The notes under the pieces were generated by a model. The model saw nothing but the letters and a program-made list of their open reading frames with translations, did not search any database and was not told the origin of the DNA. From positions 81,854-145,853 of the forward strand of contig NZ_JAJLRA010000015.1 in the NCBI RefSeq assembly GCF_020991365.1: a DNA stretch of 64,000 nt, read 5' to 3'. Each line of letters begins with the position of its first letter. Within the stretch, counting starts at the first letter, position 1. Of this stretch, positions 51,748 through 62,591 are shown in pieces. The translations under genes and the position numbers were made by a program. Source of the stretch: Streptacidiphilus sp. ASG 303 (lineage in GTDB: Bacteria > Actinomycetota > Actinomycetes > Streptomycetales > Streptomycetaceae).

Positions 51748-52391
51748 CCGCCCGCCGCCCCCCGCCCGGCCGCGCCGGACGGCTCGTCCTGCTCCGCACC
51801 CTGCGGACCGCCGAGCACGGCGCCGACCTCCTGGAGCAGAAGCTCCGCATCCTGCGCGCCGAGCACCGCCGCCTGCTCCGGGCCGAGGAGGAGGCCGCCG
51901 AGGACTGGCACCGGCTCCTGCGGGACGCCGAGACCTGGCTGCTGCGCGCCCTCGTCCTCGGCGGCCGCGGCGCCCTCGACGCCGCCTGCGACGGCGTCCC
52001 CCCGGCCGAGGCCCGCGTCCCCCGCACCACGACCCTCGGCGTGCCGCACCCCGCCGGCTGCGACTGCACCGCCCGGCCCCGGCCCGCGTCCGCCGCACCC
52101 CCGCGCAACGCCGCCCTGGCCCCCGCCGCCGACGCCCACCGCGCGGCCCTGCGCGCCGCCGGCCGGTACGCCGCCGCCCGCGCCGCCGCCCGCGCCGTCG
52201 GGGCCGAGGCCGACGCCACCCGGCGCCGGCTCCGTGCCCTGCGCCGCCGCCGCATCCCCGAGCTGCGCCGGGACCTCGCCCTGGCCGACCTGGCCCTGGA
52301 GCAGGCCGAGCACGAGGACGCCGTCCGCCGCCGCCGCGCCGCCGCCCGGTGGCCGCCTTCCGGGGCCGCGGCGCGCCGGGAGCCGTGGTGA
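51744..52391 (+). CDS. V/A-type ATPase subunit D
   Basis: 215 residues, ATG 51744 overlapping the subunit B stop (ATGA). The N-terminal GRAGRLVLLRTLRTAEHGADLLEQKLRILRAE and C-terminal ALRRRRIPELRRDLALADLALEQAEHED helices are the antiparallel coiled coil of the central rotor shaft, with a short Cys-containing insert (AGCDCTARP) between. It closes the operon G-C-I-K-F-E-A-B-D. Confidence 0.9.
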   Translation: MTARRPPPGRAGRLVLLRTLRTAEHGADLLEQKLRILRAEHRRLLRAEEEAAEDWHRLLRDAETWLLRALVLGGRGALDAACDGVPPAEARVPRTTTLGVPHPAGCDCTARPRPASAAPPRNAALAPAADAHRAALRAAGRYAAARAAARAVGAEADATRRRLRALRRRRIPELRRDLALADLALEQAEHEDAVRRRRAAARWPPSGAAARREPW

Positions 52392-52512
52392 GCGCGGCGG
52401 GCCGGCCGTACGGGCCGCACGGGAAGGTGCCCGCACGGCGCACCGCACCGGTCCCCCCGCCGCACCGGGCGTGGGGTGCGCCGCCGGTCGGCCGCGGCCG
52501 GCGCGGCTGCGG

Positions 52513-53358
52513 TCAGACGGGCGCCCCGACCCCGTTCGGCACCGGGCCGGGGACGGCCGCGGCGCCGGTGTCCCGCCGGGCCGAGGCCGCCGCCGCCTCC
52601 CGGGCCAGGAAGGAGCCCAGCTCGCCGATGGTGCTCATCAGCGGGGCGGGGAAGACGACGGTGCTGTTCTTGTCCACGGCGATCTCCACCAGGCTCTGCA
52701 GATTGCGGAGCTGGAGCGCGAGGGGGTGGGCCATCATCGTGTCCGACGCGTCGCCCAGCGCCGCGGCGGCCAGGGACTCGCCCTGAGCATTGATGATCTT
52801 TGCCCGCTTCTCCCGCTCGGCCTCGGCCTGGCGCGCCATCGCGCGCTTCATGCTGTCGGGCAGCTGGATGTCCTTGAGCTCGACCAGGGTGACCTCGACG
52901 CCCCACTCGGCGGTCGTCACGTCGAGGATCCCGCGGATGTCCAGGTTGATGCGGTCCGTGGCGGACAGGGTCTCGTCGAGCGTGTGCCGGCCGACGACCT
53001 TGCGCAGGGTGGTCTGGGCGATCTGGTTGATGGCCGCGTTCACGTTGTCGATCGCGACGACCGACTTCACGGCGTCCGCCACCCGGAAGTAGGCGACCGC
53101 GGAGACGTCCACGCTCACGTTGTCCCGCGTGATGATGCCCTGGGACTGGATCGGCATCGTGACGATCCGCAGCGACACCCGGTGCAGGACGTCGACGAAC
53201 GGGATGATGATCCGCAGCCCCGGGGCGCGCTCCCCGGCCAGCCGGCCGAACCGGAACAGCACGCCCCGCTCGTACTGCTTGACGATCTTCACGGCCATGG
53301 CCAGGAACACCAGGACCAGCAGGACCACGACGACGAGAAGGAAGATCAGGACACCCAT
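52513..53358 (-). CDS. Stomatin/prohibitin family (SPFH) membrane protein
   Basis: 281 residues. One N-terminal membrane segment (VLIFLLVVVVLLVLVFLAM) and an SPFH domain (about 25-200: IVKQYERGVLFRFGRLAG, GLRIIIPFVDVLHRVSLR, TTAEWGVEVTLVELKDIQLP), then a helical tail. Such proteins form membrane microdomain scaffolds. No NfeD partner gene is adjacent. ATG 53358 follows GAGGAG. A DevR-like promoter lies about 180 bases upstream; it is convergent with the V-type ATPase operon. Confidence 0.92.
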   Translation of the reverse strand: MGVLIFLLVVVVLLVLVFLAMAVKIVKQYERGVLFRFGRLAGERAPGLRIIIPFVDVLHRVSLRIVTMPIQSQGIITRDNVSVDVSAVAYFRVADAVKSVVAIDNVNAAINQIAQTTLRKVVGRHTLDETLSATDRINLDIRGILDVTTAEWGVEVTLVELKDIQLPDSMKRAMARQAEAEREKRAKIINAQGESLAAAALGDASDTMMAHPLALQLRNLQSLVEIAVDKNSTVVFPAPLMSTIGELGSFLAREAAAASARRDTGAAAVPGPVPNGVGAPV

Positions 53359-53538
53359 GGCGTTGCTCCTCGGGGTGAGGACCGCGTCGCCCCTGCCCGT
53401 GGTCCCGGGACATGTGCCGGCGGGGCGCCGGTGCGGCGTGCTCCCGCCGTTCGGCCCTCCCGCGGTCCCCTGCGGCGTCCGCACGCCCGCCTCCGCGGGC
53501 GCCGGGCGCTCCGTGGGCCGCGGGTCCTGCCGCTACGT

Positions 53539-53584
53539 CCACCCTCGCTCGGCGCGGGCCCGCGGGACAGGGCCGAACAGCCCC
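53539..53584 (-). promoter_or_regulatory. DevR/DosR-like box and -10 for the stomatin gene
   Basis: Minus strand: GGGGCTGTTCGGCCC (53584-53570) and GAGGGTGG (53546-53539), reference spacing 37 bases. The leader would be about 175 bases. Confidence 0.5.
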
Positions 53585-54155
53585 CGATCCCGCCCCGGCC
53601 GCCCACCCTCCCGCCGCGTCCTCCCGCCGCGCCCTCCCGCACGGCCGTGCGGCGCCGGGCGGCACACCGCGGCCGCGTACCGGCCCCCGGATGCGGGGAC
53701 GCCCGCTGACCGGGAGCGCGCCCGCCCCGCCCGGGCCCCGCCCGGCCGTCCCTTCCGGGACGGCCCCGCCCGGGACGCCGCGCACGCCGCGGCGTCCCGG
53801 CACGCCGCTCACGGGCGGCGGCGCCGGTGCCGCGGGAGGCCGCCCCCGGCCCCCGGGAGCGGCGCCGGAAAAGGTGCGACAAGAACCGCAGGTGCGGGTT
53901 CGTCCGAATTCCTCGCCCTGTCCCTCCGGTTCTCCGCGGAATTCCCGCCGGGTACGGCAACGCGCCGCACGGTGCGGCAGAGCGGGACGCTCCGTGCGAC
54001 GTCGCGGAAAATGACGGGAAATGGCGAGAAGGGACGGGAAAGCAGGAGCAGTTCACGGGCTTTCAAAAACCTTTAACCTCTCACGCCTTTGCCGTGGACG
54101 TGACATCCGTCACGCTGGCGCAACCGCTGGATCTCCACTCCCCAAGGAGAGTCAC
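53585..54155. other. Intergenic region upstream of the sedolisin-like gene
   Basis: 571 bases without a gene. From about 53850 the base composition drops markedly compared with the rest of the window, with A/T-rich patches such as CAAAAACCTTTAACC (54065-54079). The inverted repeat GTGAC-ATCC-GTCAC (54100-54113) lies about 43 bases before the ATG at 54156 and is a possible operator. Confidence 0.5.
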
Positions 54156-55355
54156 ATGCACCTGCGCGCACGGCTGTTCGGCATAGGGACCGCGGCGCTG
54201 ACGGCGATCCCGCTCGCCCTCCTCGGACCCGCCGCCACGGCCTCGAACGCCGCGACGCTGCCCGCCCAGGCGACCGCCCACTCCTGCGCCACCGCCCAGG
54301 CCGGTGCGGCCTCCTGCAACGCGATCGTCCGCACGGACATCGCGCCGCTGCGCAAGGCGTCACCGAACGCCACCCCCTCGGGCTACGGCCCCTCCAGCCT
54401 CCAGTCGGCCTACAACCTGCCCTCCTCCACGGCGGGCGCCGGCCGGACCGTGGCCATCGTCGACGCCTACGACGACCCCACCGCGGAGGCCGACCTCGGC
54501 GTCTACCGCAGCCAGTACGGGCTGCCCGCCTGCACCACCGCCAACGGCTGCTTCAAGAAGATCGACCAGAACGGCGGAACCCACTACCCCCGCACCAACG
54601 GCGGCTGGGCGCAGGAGATCTCGCTCGACATCGACATGGTCTCGGCGGTCTGCCCCAACTGCCACATCCTCCTGGTGGAGGCGAAGTCGGCCTCCTTCGC
54701 CGACCTGGGCGCCGCGGTGAACCGCGCGGCCGCGACCCCGGGCGTGGTGGCGATCAGCAACAGCTACAGCGGCTCCGACGCCGCGGACTCCAGCTACGGC
54801 GCCTACTACAACCACCCCGGCATCGCCCTGACCGCCAGCTCCGGCGACAGCGGCTACGGCGCCGGGTACCCCGCCTCCTCCCACTACGTGACCGCCGTCG
54901 GCGGCACCTCGCTCACGAGCGCCTCCAACGCCCGCGGCTGGACCGAGACCGCCTGGAGCGGCGCGGGCAGCGGCTGCTCCAGCTACAACGCCGCCCTCAG
55001 CGCCGCCGCCTCCTTCGGCACCGGCTGCTCCATGCGCGCCGAGGCCGACGTCTCCGCCGTCGCCGACCCCGCCACCGGCGTCGCGGTGTACGACAGCACG
55101 TCCTACCAGGGCCGCTCCGGCTGGCTGGTCTTCGGTGGCACCAGCGTCTCCTCCCCGGTGATCGCCTCGGTGTACGCGCTGGCCGGCAACACCTCCTCGA
55201 TCGACAACAACTACCCCTACACCCACTCCTCCTCGCTGTGGGACGTCACCTCCGGGAGCAACGGCACCTGCCCGACCTCCCAGTGGTGCAACGCCCGCGC
55301 CGGCTGGGACGGCCCCACCGGCCTGGGCACCCCCAACGGCGTCGGCGCCTTCTGA
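54156..55355 (+). CDS. Secreted sedolisin-like (S53) serine peptidase
   Basis: 399 residues, ATG 54156 after AAGGAGAG. Signal peptide about 1-33. The catalytic domain shows E154 and D158 (QEISLDIDM), the oxyanion Asp231 (ASSGDSGYG) and nucleophile Ser330 (FGGTSVSSP), the Glu-Asp-Ser set of sedolisins, plus the WDGPTGLGTPNG end. The classical pro-kumamolisin propeptide (about 180 residues) is absent; only about 50 residues separate signal and catalytic core. Several paired Cys suggest disulphides. It is probably an extracellular protease; pH optimum and activation cannot be inferred. Confidence 0.88.
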   Translation: MHLRARLFGIGTAALTAIPLALLGPAATASNAATLPAQATAHSCATAQAGAASCNAIVRTDIAPLRKASPNATPSGYGPSSLQSAYNLPSSTAGAGRTVAIVDAYDDPTAEADLGVYRSQYGLPACTTANGCFKKIDQNGGTHYPRTNGGWAQEISLDIDMVSAVCPNCHILLVEAKSASFADLGAAVNRAAATPGVVAISNSYSGSDAADSSYGAYYNHPGIALTASSGDSGYGAGYPASSHYVTAVGGTSLTSASNARGWTETAWSGAGSGCSSYNAALSAAASFGTGCSMRAEADVSAVADPATGVAVYDSTSYQGRSGWLVFGGTSVSSPVIASVYALAGNTSSIDNNYPYTHSSSLWDVTSGSNGTCPTSQWCNARAGWDGPTGLGTPNGVGAF

Positions 55356-55388
55356 CGCCGACCGCTCCCGTCGGGCACCGCACCACCG

Positions 55389-55420
55389 CCGGGCCGGAGG
55401 GCGTCCGCCCTCCGGCCCGG
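55389..55420 (+). terminator. Strong stem-loop after the sedolisin-like gene
   Basis: A perfect 14-bp stem (55389-55402 with 55407-55420) with loop GTCC, 34 bases after the stop at 55355. Confidence 0.8.
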
Positions 55421-55439
55421 CCCCGCGCTTCCCGCCCGG

Positions 55440-55481
55440 CCCCGCGATCGGCCCGGCGGGCCCCGCGATCGGCCCGGCGGG
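55440..55481. repeat. Two perfect copies of a 21-bp unit
   Basis: 55440-55460 and 55461-55481 are identical (CCCCGCGATCGGCCCGGCGG plus one G), just before the end of the convergent C39-like gene. Confidence 0.85.
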
Positions 55482-55493
55482 CGCTGCCGCGCG

Positions 55494-56162
55494 TCAGCGG
55501 ACGACCACGGCCATGTCCCCGTACGTGGCGTAGCCCGCGCCGAAGGCGGCCTCACCCACCGAGTAGCGCCCGCGGGCCGGGTCGTTGACGGTCACCCGCC
55601 CGCCGGAGAAGCCGGTGACCACGACGGTGTGCTCGGCCGGGCCCGCGTAGGGCACGCGGCGGCCGTCGTACGCCGTGTAGGGGCGCGTCCGCACGCGGCG
55701 CCAGAGGTAGTCGACCCAGACCACGGCCGGATGGCCGCGGGAGACCTCGGTGCGGAGCCGTCCGAGGCCGACGCCCTGCCCGGCGGCGACGACGTCGAGC
55801 CCGAAGGAGCGGGCCGCCGCCGCCACGGGCGGGGCGTACACGCCGAAGCCGGTCCCCGCGAGCTCCGAGCCGTCCGGGTCGCCGACGAAGGCGCGGAACG
55901 GGTCCCCGGACAGCGGGCCGGACCGCCCGAACCGGGGGTGCGCCCGGTCCACCCCGATGCGGGCCAGGACCGCCCGGTCGCCGACGTGGTGCCCGCGCGC
56001 GGCCAGCACCATCCGCAGGGCGGCGGCCTCGCAGTCGTTGCGCAGCTGCTGGCGGTACCAGGGCACGGCGGCCCCGCCGCCCGCCGCGGCGGTCCCGGCG
56101 CCGGCCGGCAGCACCGCGCACGCCGCGGCGGCGGCGAGCATCCACGTCCGGGTTCTCCTCAT
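55494..56162 (-). CDS. Secreted C39-like cysteine peptidase family protein
   Basis: 222 residues from ATG 56162 (GAGGAGG upstream; an in-frame ATG at 56228 is less likely). Signal peptide about 1-27. The papain-like C39 layout is visible: RNDCEAAALRMVL (Cys44), PAEHTVVVTG (His) and VNDPARG (Asp). C39-like proteins of this kind cleave peptides outside the cell or lack proven activity. It has no ABC transporter neighbour, so it is not a bacteriocin exporter domain. Confidence 0.82.
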   Translation of the reverse strand: MRRTRTWMLAAAAACAVLPAGAGTAAAGGGAAVPWYRQQLRNDCEAAALRMVLAARGHHVGDRAVLARIGVDRAHPRFGRSGPLSGDPFRAFVGDPDGSELAGTGFGVYAPPVAAAARSFGLDVVAAGQGVGLGRLRTEVSRGHPAVVWVDYLWRRVRTRPYTAYDGRRVPYAGPAEHTVVVTGFSGGRVTVNDPARGRYSVGEAAFGAGYATYGDMAVVVR

Positions 56163-56590
56163 CCGCGTCCTCCTCGTCACCTCCGACGACGCTACGAGCA
56201 CAAAGAGGGCCGGGCACCCGCTGCGCACCCGCCCGGGTGTGCACGCGTTCGAGGGCCCTGCCGCCCGCCCCGACGCGGCGGCGGGACGCAGGCCTGCCCG
56301 CCGCCGCGTGGCGGACCGCGGCGGCCCGGGACGCAGGCCCGCCCGGCCCCGTGCCCCTGCCCGGGAGCGGGCCGCCGCCGACGCGGCCGGAGCCTCCTGC
56401 CGGCGGGGCGGTCCGGGCCCGCCGGGACGCCGTTCCTGCCGGAGGGGGGTGCCGGGGCTGCTCCGCGCCGGGCGGCGGCACGGGCGGGAAGGGCGAGGGT
56501 GTCGGCCGGGCGGGTGCGTCGGGGAGCGGTGCCCGGGCTGCCGCGTTAACGTCGGCGGAACGGCCGGGCGGCGGATGCAGGGGTTGACCA
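56163..56590. other. Intergenic region between C39-like and GAP genes
   Basis: 428 bases between divergent genes. TAGCGT on the minus strand (56194-56189) fits a -10 for the C39-like gene. Nothing else is recognisable; the rest is GC-rich unstructured DNA. Confidence 0.45.
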
Positions 56591-57244
56591 GTGGGCGTGG
56601 TGATCGGCGAGGTGATGCCGCTCGCGCTGGCGATCGCCCTGTCGCCGTTCCCCGTCGTCCCGGCGATCCTCCTGCTGTTCACCCCCCGTCCGAGGGCGAC
56701 CGGTGCCGCCTTCCTGGCCGGCTGGGCGGCCGGGATCGCCGTGGCGGCGGGCGTGGCCGCCGTCCTGGCCTCCGTCGTCGAGCTGTACGAGGGGACGCCC
56801 ACCTGGGCCGCCTGGACCAAGACGGCCCTCGGCCTGCTCCTGGTCGTCCTCGGTGCGCGGCAGTGGCGCGCCCGGGGCGGGAAGGAGACGCCGGCCTGGG
56901 TGCGGTCCCTCGCGGACACCACCCCTGCCCGGGCCCTGCGGCTGGGGCTGCTGCTGTCGGCGGCCAACCCGAAGGTCCTGCTCCTGGCGGCGGCAGGGGG
57001 GCTCACGATCGGCTCGGCCGACCTCACCCCTGCGGGGAGTGCCGCCGCCCTGGCCGTCCTCACCGCGGTCGCCGCCGCCACCGTCGCCCTCCCGCTGCTG
57101 CTCCACACCCTCGTCGGGGACCGCGTGCTCGGTCCGCTGGGTAGGGCGAAGGACTGGCTGGAGACCCACAACGCCGCCGTCACGGCGCTGGTCCTGGCGG
57201 TCGTCGGCGCCGTCCTGACCGCCGAGGGCCTCGCCGCGCTGTGA
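56591..57244 (+). CDS. GAP family (LysE-like) membrane protein
   Basis: 217 residues with six membrane helices; N-terminal EVMPLALAIALSPFPVVPAILLLFTPR and SAANPKVLLLAAAGGL are the repeated half-motifs of the LysE/GAP (Sap) exporter fold. In mycobacteria a GAP protein aids glycopeptidolipid export; other members export small amphipathic molecules. GTG 56591 has a weak GCAGGGG ribosome-binding site. Appears to be a single-gene unit. Confidence 0.85.
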   Translation: MGVVIGEVMPLALAIALSPFPVVPAILLLFTPRPRATGAAFLAGWAAGIAVAAGVAAVLASVVELYEGTPTWAAWTKTALGLLLVVLGARQWRARGGKETPAWVRSLADTTPARALRLGLLLSAANPKVLLLAAAGGLTIGSADLTPAGSAAALAVLTAVAAATVALPLLLHTLVGDRVLGPLGRAKDWLETHNAAVTALVLAVVGAVLTAEGLAAL

Positions 57245-57416
57245 CCGGACCGGGCGGGCGGACGGGTCCGCGGTGCGACGGCGGCGCCGGCCTCCTCGGC
57301 CGCCGGACGGGGTACGGGCCCCGTGACGAGGCGCCGGTCCGGCGATGAGTTCCGGGTGTGCGGGCGGTCTGCCCGGGTGACCGCACCACGCACCGGCACA
57401 CCTCAAGGACGGCGGG

Positions 57417-58022
57417 ATGACGGAGACGACCGGGATGACCGACCTCGGGCCTGCGGCCCTCCGGATGGCGGACCTGCTGGACGGCGTCGCCGACGGACAG
57501 CTCGCACGGCCGACACCGTGCGAGGAGTACACCCTCGGCGACCTGGCCGACCACGTCGGCGGGCTTGCCCTGGCCTTCACCGCCGCGGCCGCCAAGGACA
57601 GGGGGGAGGCCACCGCCCGCGGGGGCACGGGCGACGCCGCCCGGTTGGGGCCCGACTGGCGCACCCGCACCCGGGAGCGGCTCGCCGCCCTCGCCGAGGC
57701 GTGGCGGAGCCCGGCGGCCTGGGAGGGGACGACCCGGGTCGGCGGCGTCGACCTGCCCGGCGCGGTCGCGGGCAGGGTGGCCCTCGGCGAACTCGTCGTC
57801 CACGGCTGGGACGTCGCACGCGCGAGCGGGCAGCCGTTCGCCTGCGACCGGCCGGCCCTGGACGCGGCGCTGTGGTTCGTGTCGCAGTCCGCCGGACCGG
57901 GGCGGGAGGCCGGTCGGGCGGGGGTCTTCGGCCCGGCCGTCCCCGTCCCGCGGGACGCCCCGCCGCTCGACCGCCTGATCGCCCTCAGCGGGCGCGCCCC
58001 CTCCTGGAGCCCGCCGGAGTAG
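57417..58022 (+). CDS. TIGR03086 family DinB-like metal-binding protein
   Basis: 201 residues. Four-helix DinB/mycothiol-dependent isomerase-like fold with the three metal-ligand His positions suggested by DLADHVGGL, and ELVVHGWDVARASG. The TIGR03086 family is common in actinomycetes and may use mycothiol. ATG 57417 follows AAGGACGGG. Function unknown. It is convergent with the pncB operon. Confidence 0.87.
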   Translation: MTETTGMTDLGPAALRMADLLDGVADGQLARPTPCEEYTLGDLADHVGGLALAFTAAAAKDRGEATARGGTGDAARLGPDWRTRTRERLAALAEAWRSPAAWEGTTRVGGVDLPGAVAGRVALGELVVHGWDVARASGQPFACDRPALDAALWFVSQSAGPGREAGRAGVFGPAVPVPRDAPPLDRLIALSGRAPSWSPPE

Positions 58023-58142
58023 GGGGCCCCGGGGCGGCATCGTGCTCCTCCTGGCGTGCCTCACCGTCGCGGCCGGCACACCCCGCGCCGGGTGTCCCCC
58101 GGAAGGGCCCGACGGCGCGCGCGGGCGGGGCCGGACGGCCCG

Positions 58143-59486
58143 TCACGCCGGGTGGAGGCCGCCCAGGATGCGGGCGGTGATCCGGTCGCGGGTGCGGGCG
58201 GTGAGGGCCAGCAGCGCCGGGGAGGCCTCCGTGCCGGGCGGCACCGGGTCGTCGATGCGGCGGGCGTCCGGCGGCAGGGCGGCGAGGTCGGCCTCGAACG
58301 CCTCGCGGGACTCCCGGAGCGAGGGGTCCGGGGCGGTGCGGCGCCCGCCGGCCATCACCGTCTCCAGCAGCGGCACCCCGCCCGGGGGCGGCGGCTCGCC
58401 GCGCAGCGCCACCAGGTCGGGCCGGCCGGGGCGGCGGAACACCTGCTTGGCGCCGGGCGAGGTCACCTTCGCCGAGGACAGCTTCATCACCCCCCGGCCC
58501 TCCAGGGCGACCAGCTTGTACGCGCTGTCCAGAGAGGGCGCGTCCGCCGACACCCCGACCCGGGTGCCGACCGCGAAGACGTCGATCGGAGCGCCCGAGC
58601 GGACCAGCCGGTCCACCTCCCGCTCGTCCAGGCCGCCGCTGGCGGTGATGCCGACGTCCCGCAGGCCCGCCGCGTCCAGGATGCGGCGGGCGCGGAACGC
58701 CAGCGCCCCCAGGTCCCCGCTGTCCAGCCGCACCGCGCACCCGGGCGGCCGCTCCAGCTCCCGCAGGACCCGGGCGGCGGCCTCCGTGCCCTCCTCGGTG
58801 TCGTACGTGTCGACCAGGAACGTCACCGGGCCGGGGTGCGCGCGGGCGAAGGCCCGGAACGCCGCCTCCTCGTCGGGGAACGCCTCCACGAACGAGTGCG
58901 CCATCGTCCCCACGGCCCGCAGCCCGTACGCGGCGGCCGCGGCGACGTTGCTCGTCCCGGCGAAGCCCACCAGGGCGCCCAGCCGGGCCGCCTGGTCTCC
59001 CGCCTGCGGCCCGTGGGTGCGGCGCAGCGAGAAGTCCACCAGCGGACGGCCCGCCGCCGCGAGCACGCACCGCGCCGCCTTGGAGGCGACGGCCGTCTGG
59101 TGGCTGACCTGGTTCAGCAGGTACGTCTCCACCAGCTGCGCCTCCGGCAGCGGCGCGGTCACCTCCAGCAGCGGCTCGCCCGCGAACACCAGCCGCCCCT
59201 CGGGGACGGCCCGCACCTCCCCGGTGAAGCGCATCCCCAGCAGGCCGGCCAGGTCCGCCGCCGGGCGGCCCAGCAGCGCCGCGAACGCCGCCACGTCCTC
59301 CTCGTCCACCCGCATCCGCTCCAGGAAGTCCAGCACCCCGGGCAGGCCCGCGGCCACCAGGAAGCCGCGCTGCGGCGGCAGGCCGCGGACGAAGAGGCTG
59401 AAGACCGCCCGCCCGGTCATGCCCTCCCGCAGGTAGGCGTGGGCCATGGTCACCTCGTACAGGTCGGTGGTGCGTGCCTCGGACAC
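58143..59486 (-). CDS. pncB: Nicotinate phosphoribosyltransferase
   Basis: 447 residues. It makes nicotinate mononucleotide from nicotinate and PRPP in the NAD salvage pathway. The family motifs are present: TDLYEVTMAHAYL, NQVSHQTAVASKAAR, DFSLRRTHGPQAG, MAHSFVEAFPDE, VDTYDTEEG, VRLDSGDLG and ASGGLDE. GTG 59486 follows GAGGAGG. It is the last gene of the operon with the 2-oxo-acid dehydrogenase genes, upstream of the dehydrogenases' cofactor supply. The DosR-controlled pncB2 (Rv0573c) is a comparable stress copy in M. tuberculosis. Confidence 0.93.
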   Translation of the reverse strand: MSEARTTDLYEVTMAHAYLREGMTGRAVFSLFVRGLPPQRGFLVAAGLPGVLDFLERMRVDEEDVAAFAALLGRPAADLAGLLGMRFTGEVRAVPEGRLVFAGEPLLEVTAPLPEAQLVETYLLNQVSHQTAVASKAARCVLAAAGRPLVDFSLRRTHGPQAGDQAARLGALVGFAGTSNVAAAAAYGLRAVGTMAHSFVEAFPDEEAAFRAFARAHPGPVTFLVDTYDTEEGTEAAARVLRELERPPGCAVRLDSGDLGALAFRARRILDAAGLRDVGITASGGLDEREVDRLVRSGAPIDVFAVGTRVGVSADAPSLDSAYKLVALEGRGVMKLSSAKVTSPGAKQVFRRPGRPDLVALRGEPPPPGGVPLLETVMAGGRRTAPDPSLRESREAFEADLAALPPDARRIDDPVPPGTEASPALLALTARTRDRITARILGGLHPA

Positions 59487-59570
59487 CGTCGCCTCCTCGT
59501 CCCGGCGGGACCGCCGGATCGTCCTGCTGCCGGATCGTCCTGCTGCCGGGCCGCCCGGTCCCCGCGGCCG

Positions 59571-59816
59571 TCAGGCCGCGCGGGCGGCGAGCAGGTCCGC
59601 GCCGCGGGACAGGGTGGCCAGTTCCGGGTAGTCGTCCTCCTCGATCCGGCAGCCGGTGCGGTCGGAGAGGCGCTCGACGAGGTTCAGGAAGTCGAGCGAG
59701 TCCAGCTCCAGCGCGTCGCGCAGCGGGGTGTCGGGTCCGATCGTGTCGAGGTCGGCGTCGGGGACGATCTCGGTGAGCGCCTCCCGGACGGCGGCGAGGG
59801 CCTGGTCGCGGGTCAC
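59571..59816 (-). CDS. Acyl carrier protein
   Basis: 81 residues, GTG 59816, two bases after the E2 stop. Phosphopantetheine attachment is at Ser40 in LELDSLDFLNLVERL, the normal ACP motif; the rest is the expected four-helix acidic protein (IVPDADLDTIGPDTPL). Free-standing ACPs normally serve fatty acid or polyketide synthesis, yet no such enzyme is nearby: it is located between E2 and pncB in a single operon. Confidence 0.9.
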   Translation of the reverse strand: MTRDQALAAVREALTEIVPDADLDTIGPDTPLRDALELDSLDFLNLVERLSDRTGCRIEEDDYPELATLSRGADLLAARAA

Positions 59817-59818
59817 GT

Positions 59819-61517
59819 CTACAACTCCTCCGGTCGCTGCAGCAGGCGGTCGAGTGCGGTGAGGTAGCGGGCCCCGGTCGCCCCGTCGCTCGCCCGGTGG
59901 TCGGCGGAGAGGGTCGCCGTGACGACCGGGCGGACACCGAGCATGCCGTCGGCCGCCCAGGGCCGCTCCGCGACCCGGCCGAAGCCCACCAGGGCCACCT
60001 GGGGCGGGTGGATGACGCCGAGGACGGCCTCGACGCCCTGGTCGCCGAGGCTGGTCACGGTGAGGGTGGCGTCCGTGGTCTCGCTGCGGCGCAGCCGCCC
60101 GGTGCGGGTCCGGGCGGCCAGGTCGCGCAGGGCCGCCATGAGCTGGGGGACCGTCATGTCGGCGGCGCCGTGGATCGCCGGGGCGACCAGGCCGCCGCCG
60201 CGCAGCGCCACCGCGACGCCCAGGTGGACGTCGGGTGCGGGGACGAAGCGCCCGTCCGTCCAGAAGCCGTTGAGCCGCGGCACCTCGCGGGCTGCGAGCG
60301 CGGCGGCCTTGAGCAGCAGCGCGGCGGGGACCAGCCGCTCGCCGACCGGCAGTTCGCGGTTGCGGCGGCGCATCCAGGCCGTCGCTGCGGCGAGGTCGAC
60401 GGTGGTGGAGAGGTAGTAGTGGGGGATCTCCCGCTTCGACCGGCTCATCAGGTCGCCGACGGCCTGCCGCATCGCCTCCTCGCGGGCGGCCGCGTCCTGC
60501 GCCGCGTGCGCCCTGCGGGCCGGGGCCTCCGGCCGGGGCCGTCCTGCCCCGGCCCGCCCGACCGGGAGCTGTCCCGCCGGGAGCTGTCCGGCTCCGGCCC
60601 CGCCGGGTGCGCCCGGACCGGCCGGTGCGCGCCGCTCCGGGCGTGCCTGCCGGGCGGCGGCGCGGCGCACGTCGGCGGCGCGTACGGCGCCGTCCTCGCC
60701 CGTGCCGCGGAGCCGGGCGGGGTCCACCCCCAGCTCCGCCGCCGTGCGCCGCGCCAGCGGCGTCACCCGGACGCGCGCGGCGGGTCCGGCCGGGGCTGCG
60801 GCACCGGCGGCGGCGGTCGGTGCCCCTGCCGCCGGGGGCGGGGGTGTCCGGGGTGCGGCAGCCCGGGCTCCGGTCCGTGCTCCGGCACGGGGCCCGGTCC
60901 GTGCTCCGGCGCGGGGCCCGGCGGCGGGCCGGACGGTGGTGCGGGCCGGGCCCTCCGGTGCCGGGGGCTCGGGAGGTGCGGGTTCCGGCGGGGGTTCCGG
61001 CGCGGCCCGGGGCGGGGGCGCCGGTACGGCCGCTCCGGGAGCGGCGCCGGTCCCCCCGCCCGGGGCGGGTCCGCCCGTCCCCGGGCCGTGTGCCGTCAGG
61101 TGCGCGACGTCGGCGCGGGTGACCCGCCCGCCGGGACCCGATCCGCGGACCTCCGCCAGGTCCAGGCCCGCCTGTTCGGCGAGGTGCCGCACCAGCGGCC
61201 CTGCCGGGGCCGCCCTCCCGCCCCCGGCCCGCTCCGCCTCCCGGCCGGCCCCTCCGCCCGCCCCCGTGCCTCCGGCGCCGCCCGCACCCGGGCTCGCGCC
61301 GATCACGGCCAGCGGCGTGCCGACCGCCACCGTCTCCCCGGCCGGCACCAGCAGCCGCTCCACCACCCCGCTCTCGAAGCACTCCACCTCGATCGCCGCC
61401 TTGGCGGTGTCCACCACCGCCACGAGGTCGCCGCGCCGCACCCGGTCGCCCGGCCCGACCAGCCACTCCGCGACCGTGCCCTCCGTCATGTCGGCGCCCA
61501 GCGCGGGCATCCGGAAC

Positions 61518-61525
<8 letters not shown>
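59819..61525 (-). CDS. Dihydrolipoamide acyltransferase (E2) with two subunit-binding domains
   Basis: 568 residues. One lipoyl domain (1-77, lipoylated Lys42 in [11 protein letters not shown]), two peripheral-subunit-binding domains (about 108-143, [20 protein letters not shown]; and about 253-290, [21 protein letters not shown]) separated by a long Pro/Ala-rich linker, and the catalytic domain (about 345-568) with DHRASDG. Most E2 proteins have a single binding domain. ATG 61525 lies within the E1 beta end. Substrate (pyruvate or branched-chain acid) not certain. Confidence 0.92.
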
Positions 61526-62587
<1,062 letters not shown>

Positions 62588-62591
<4 letters not shown>

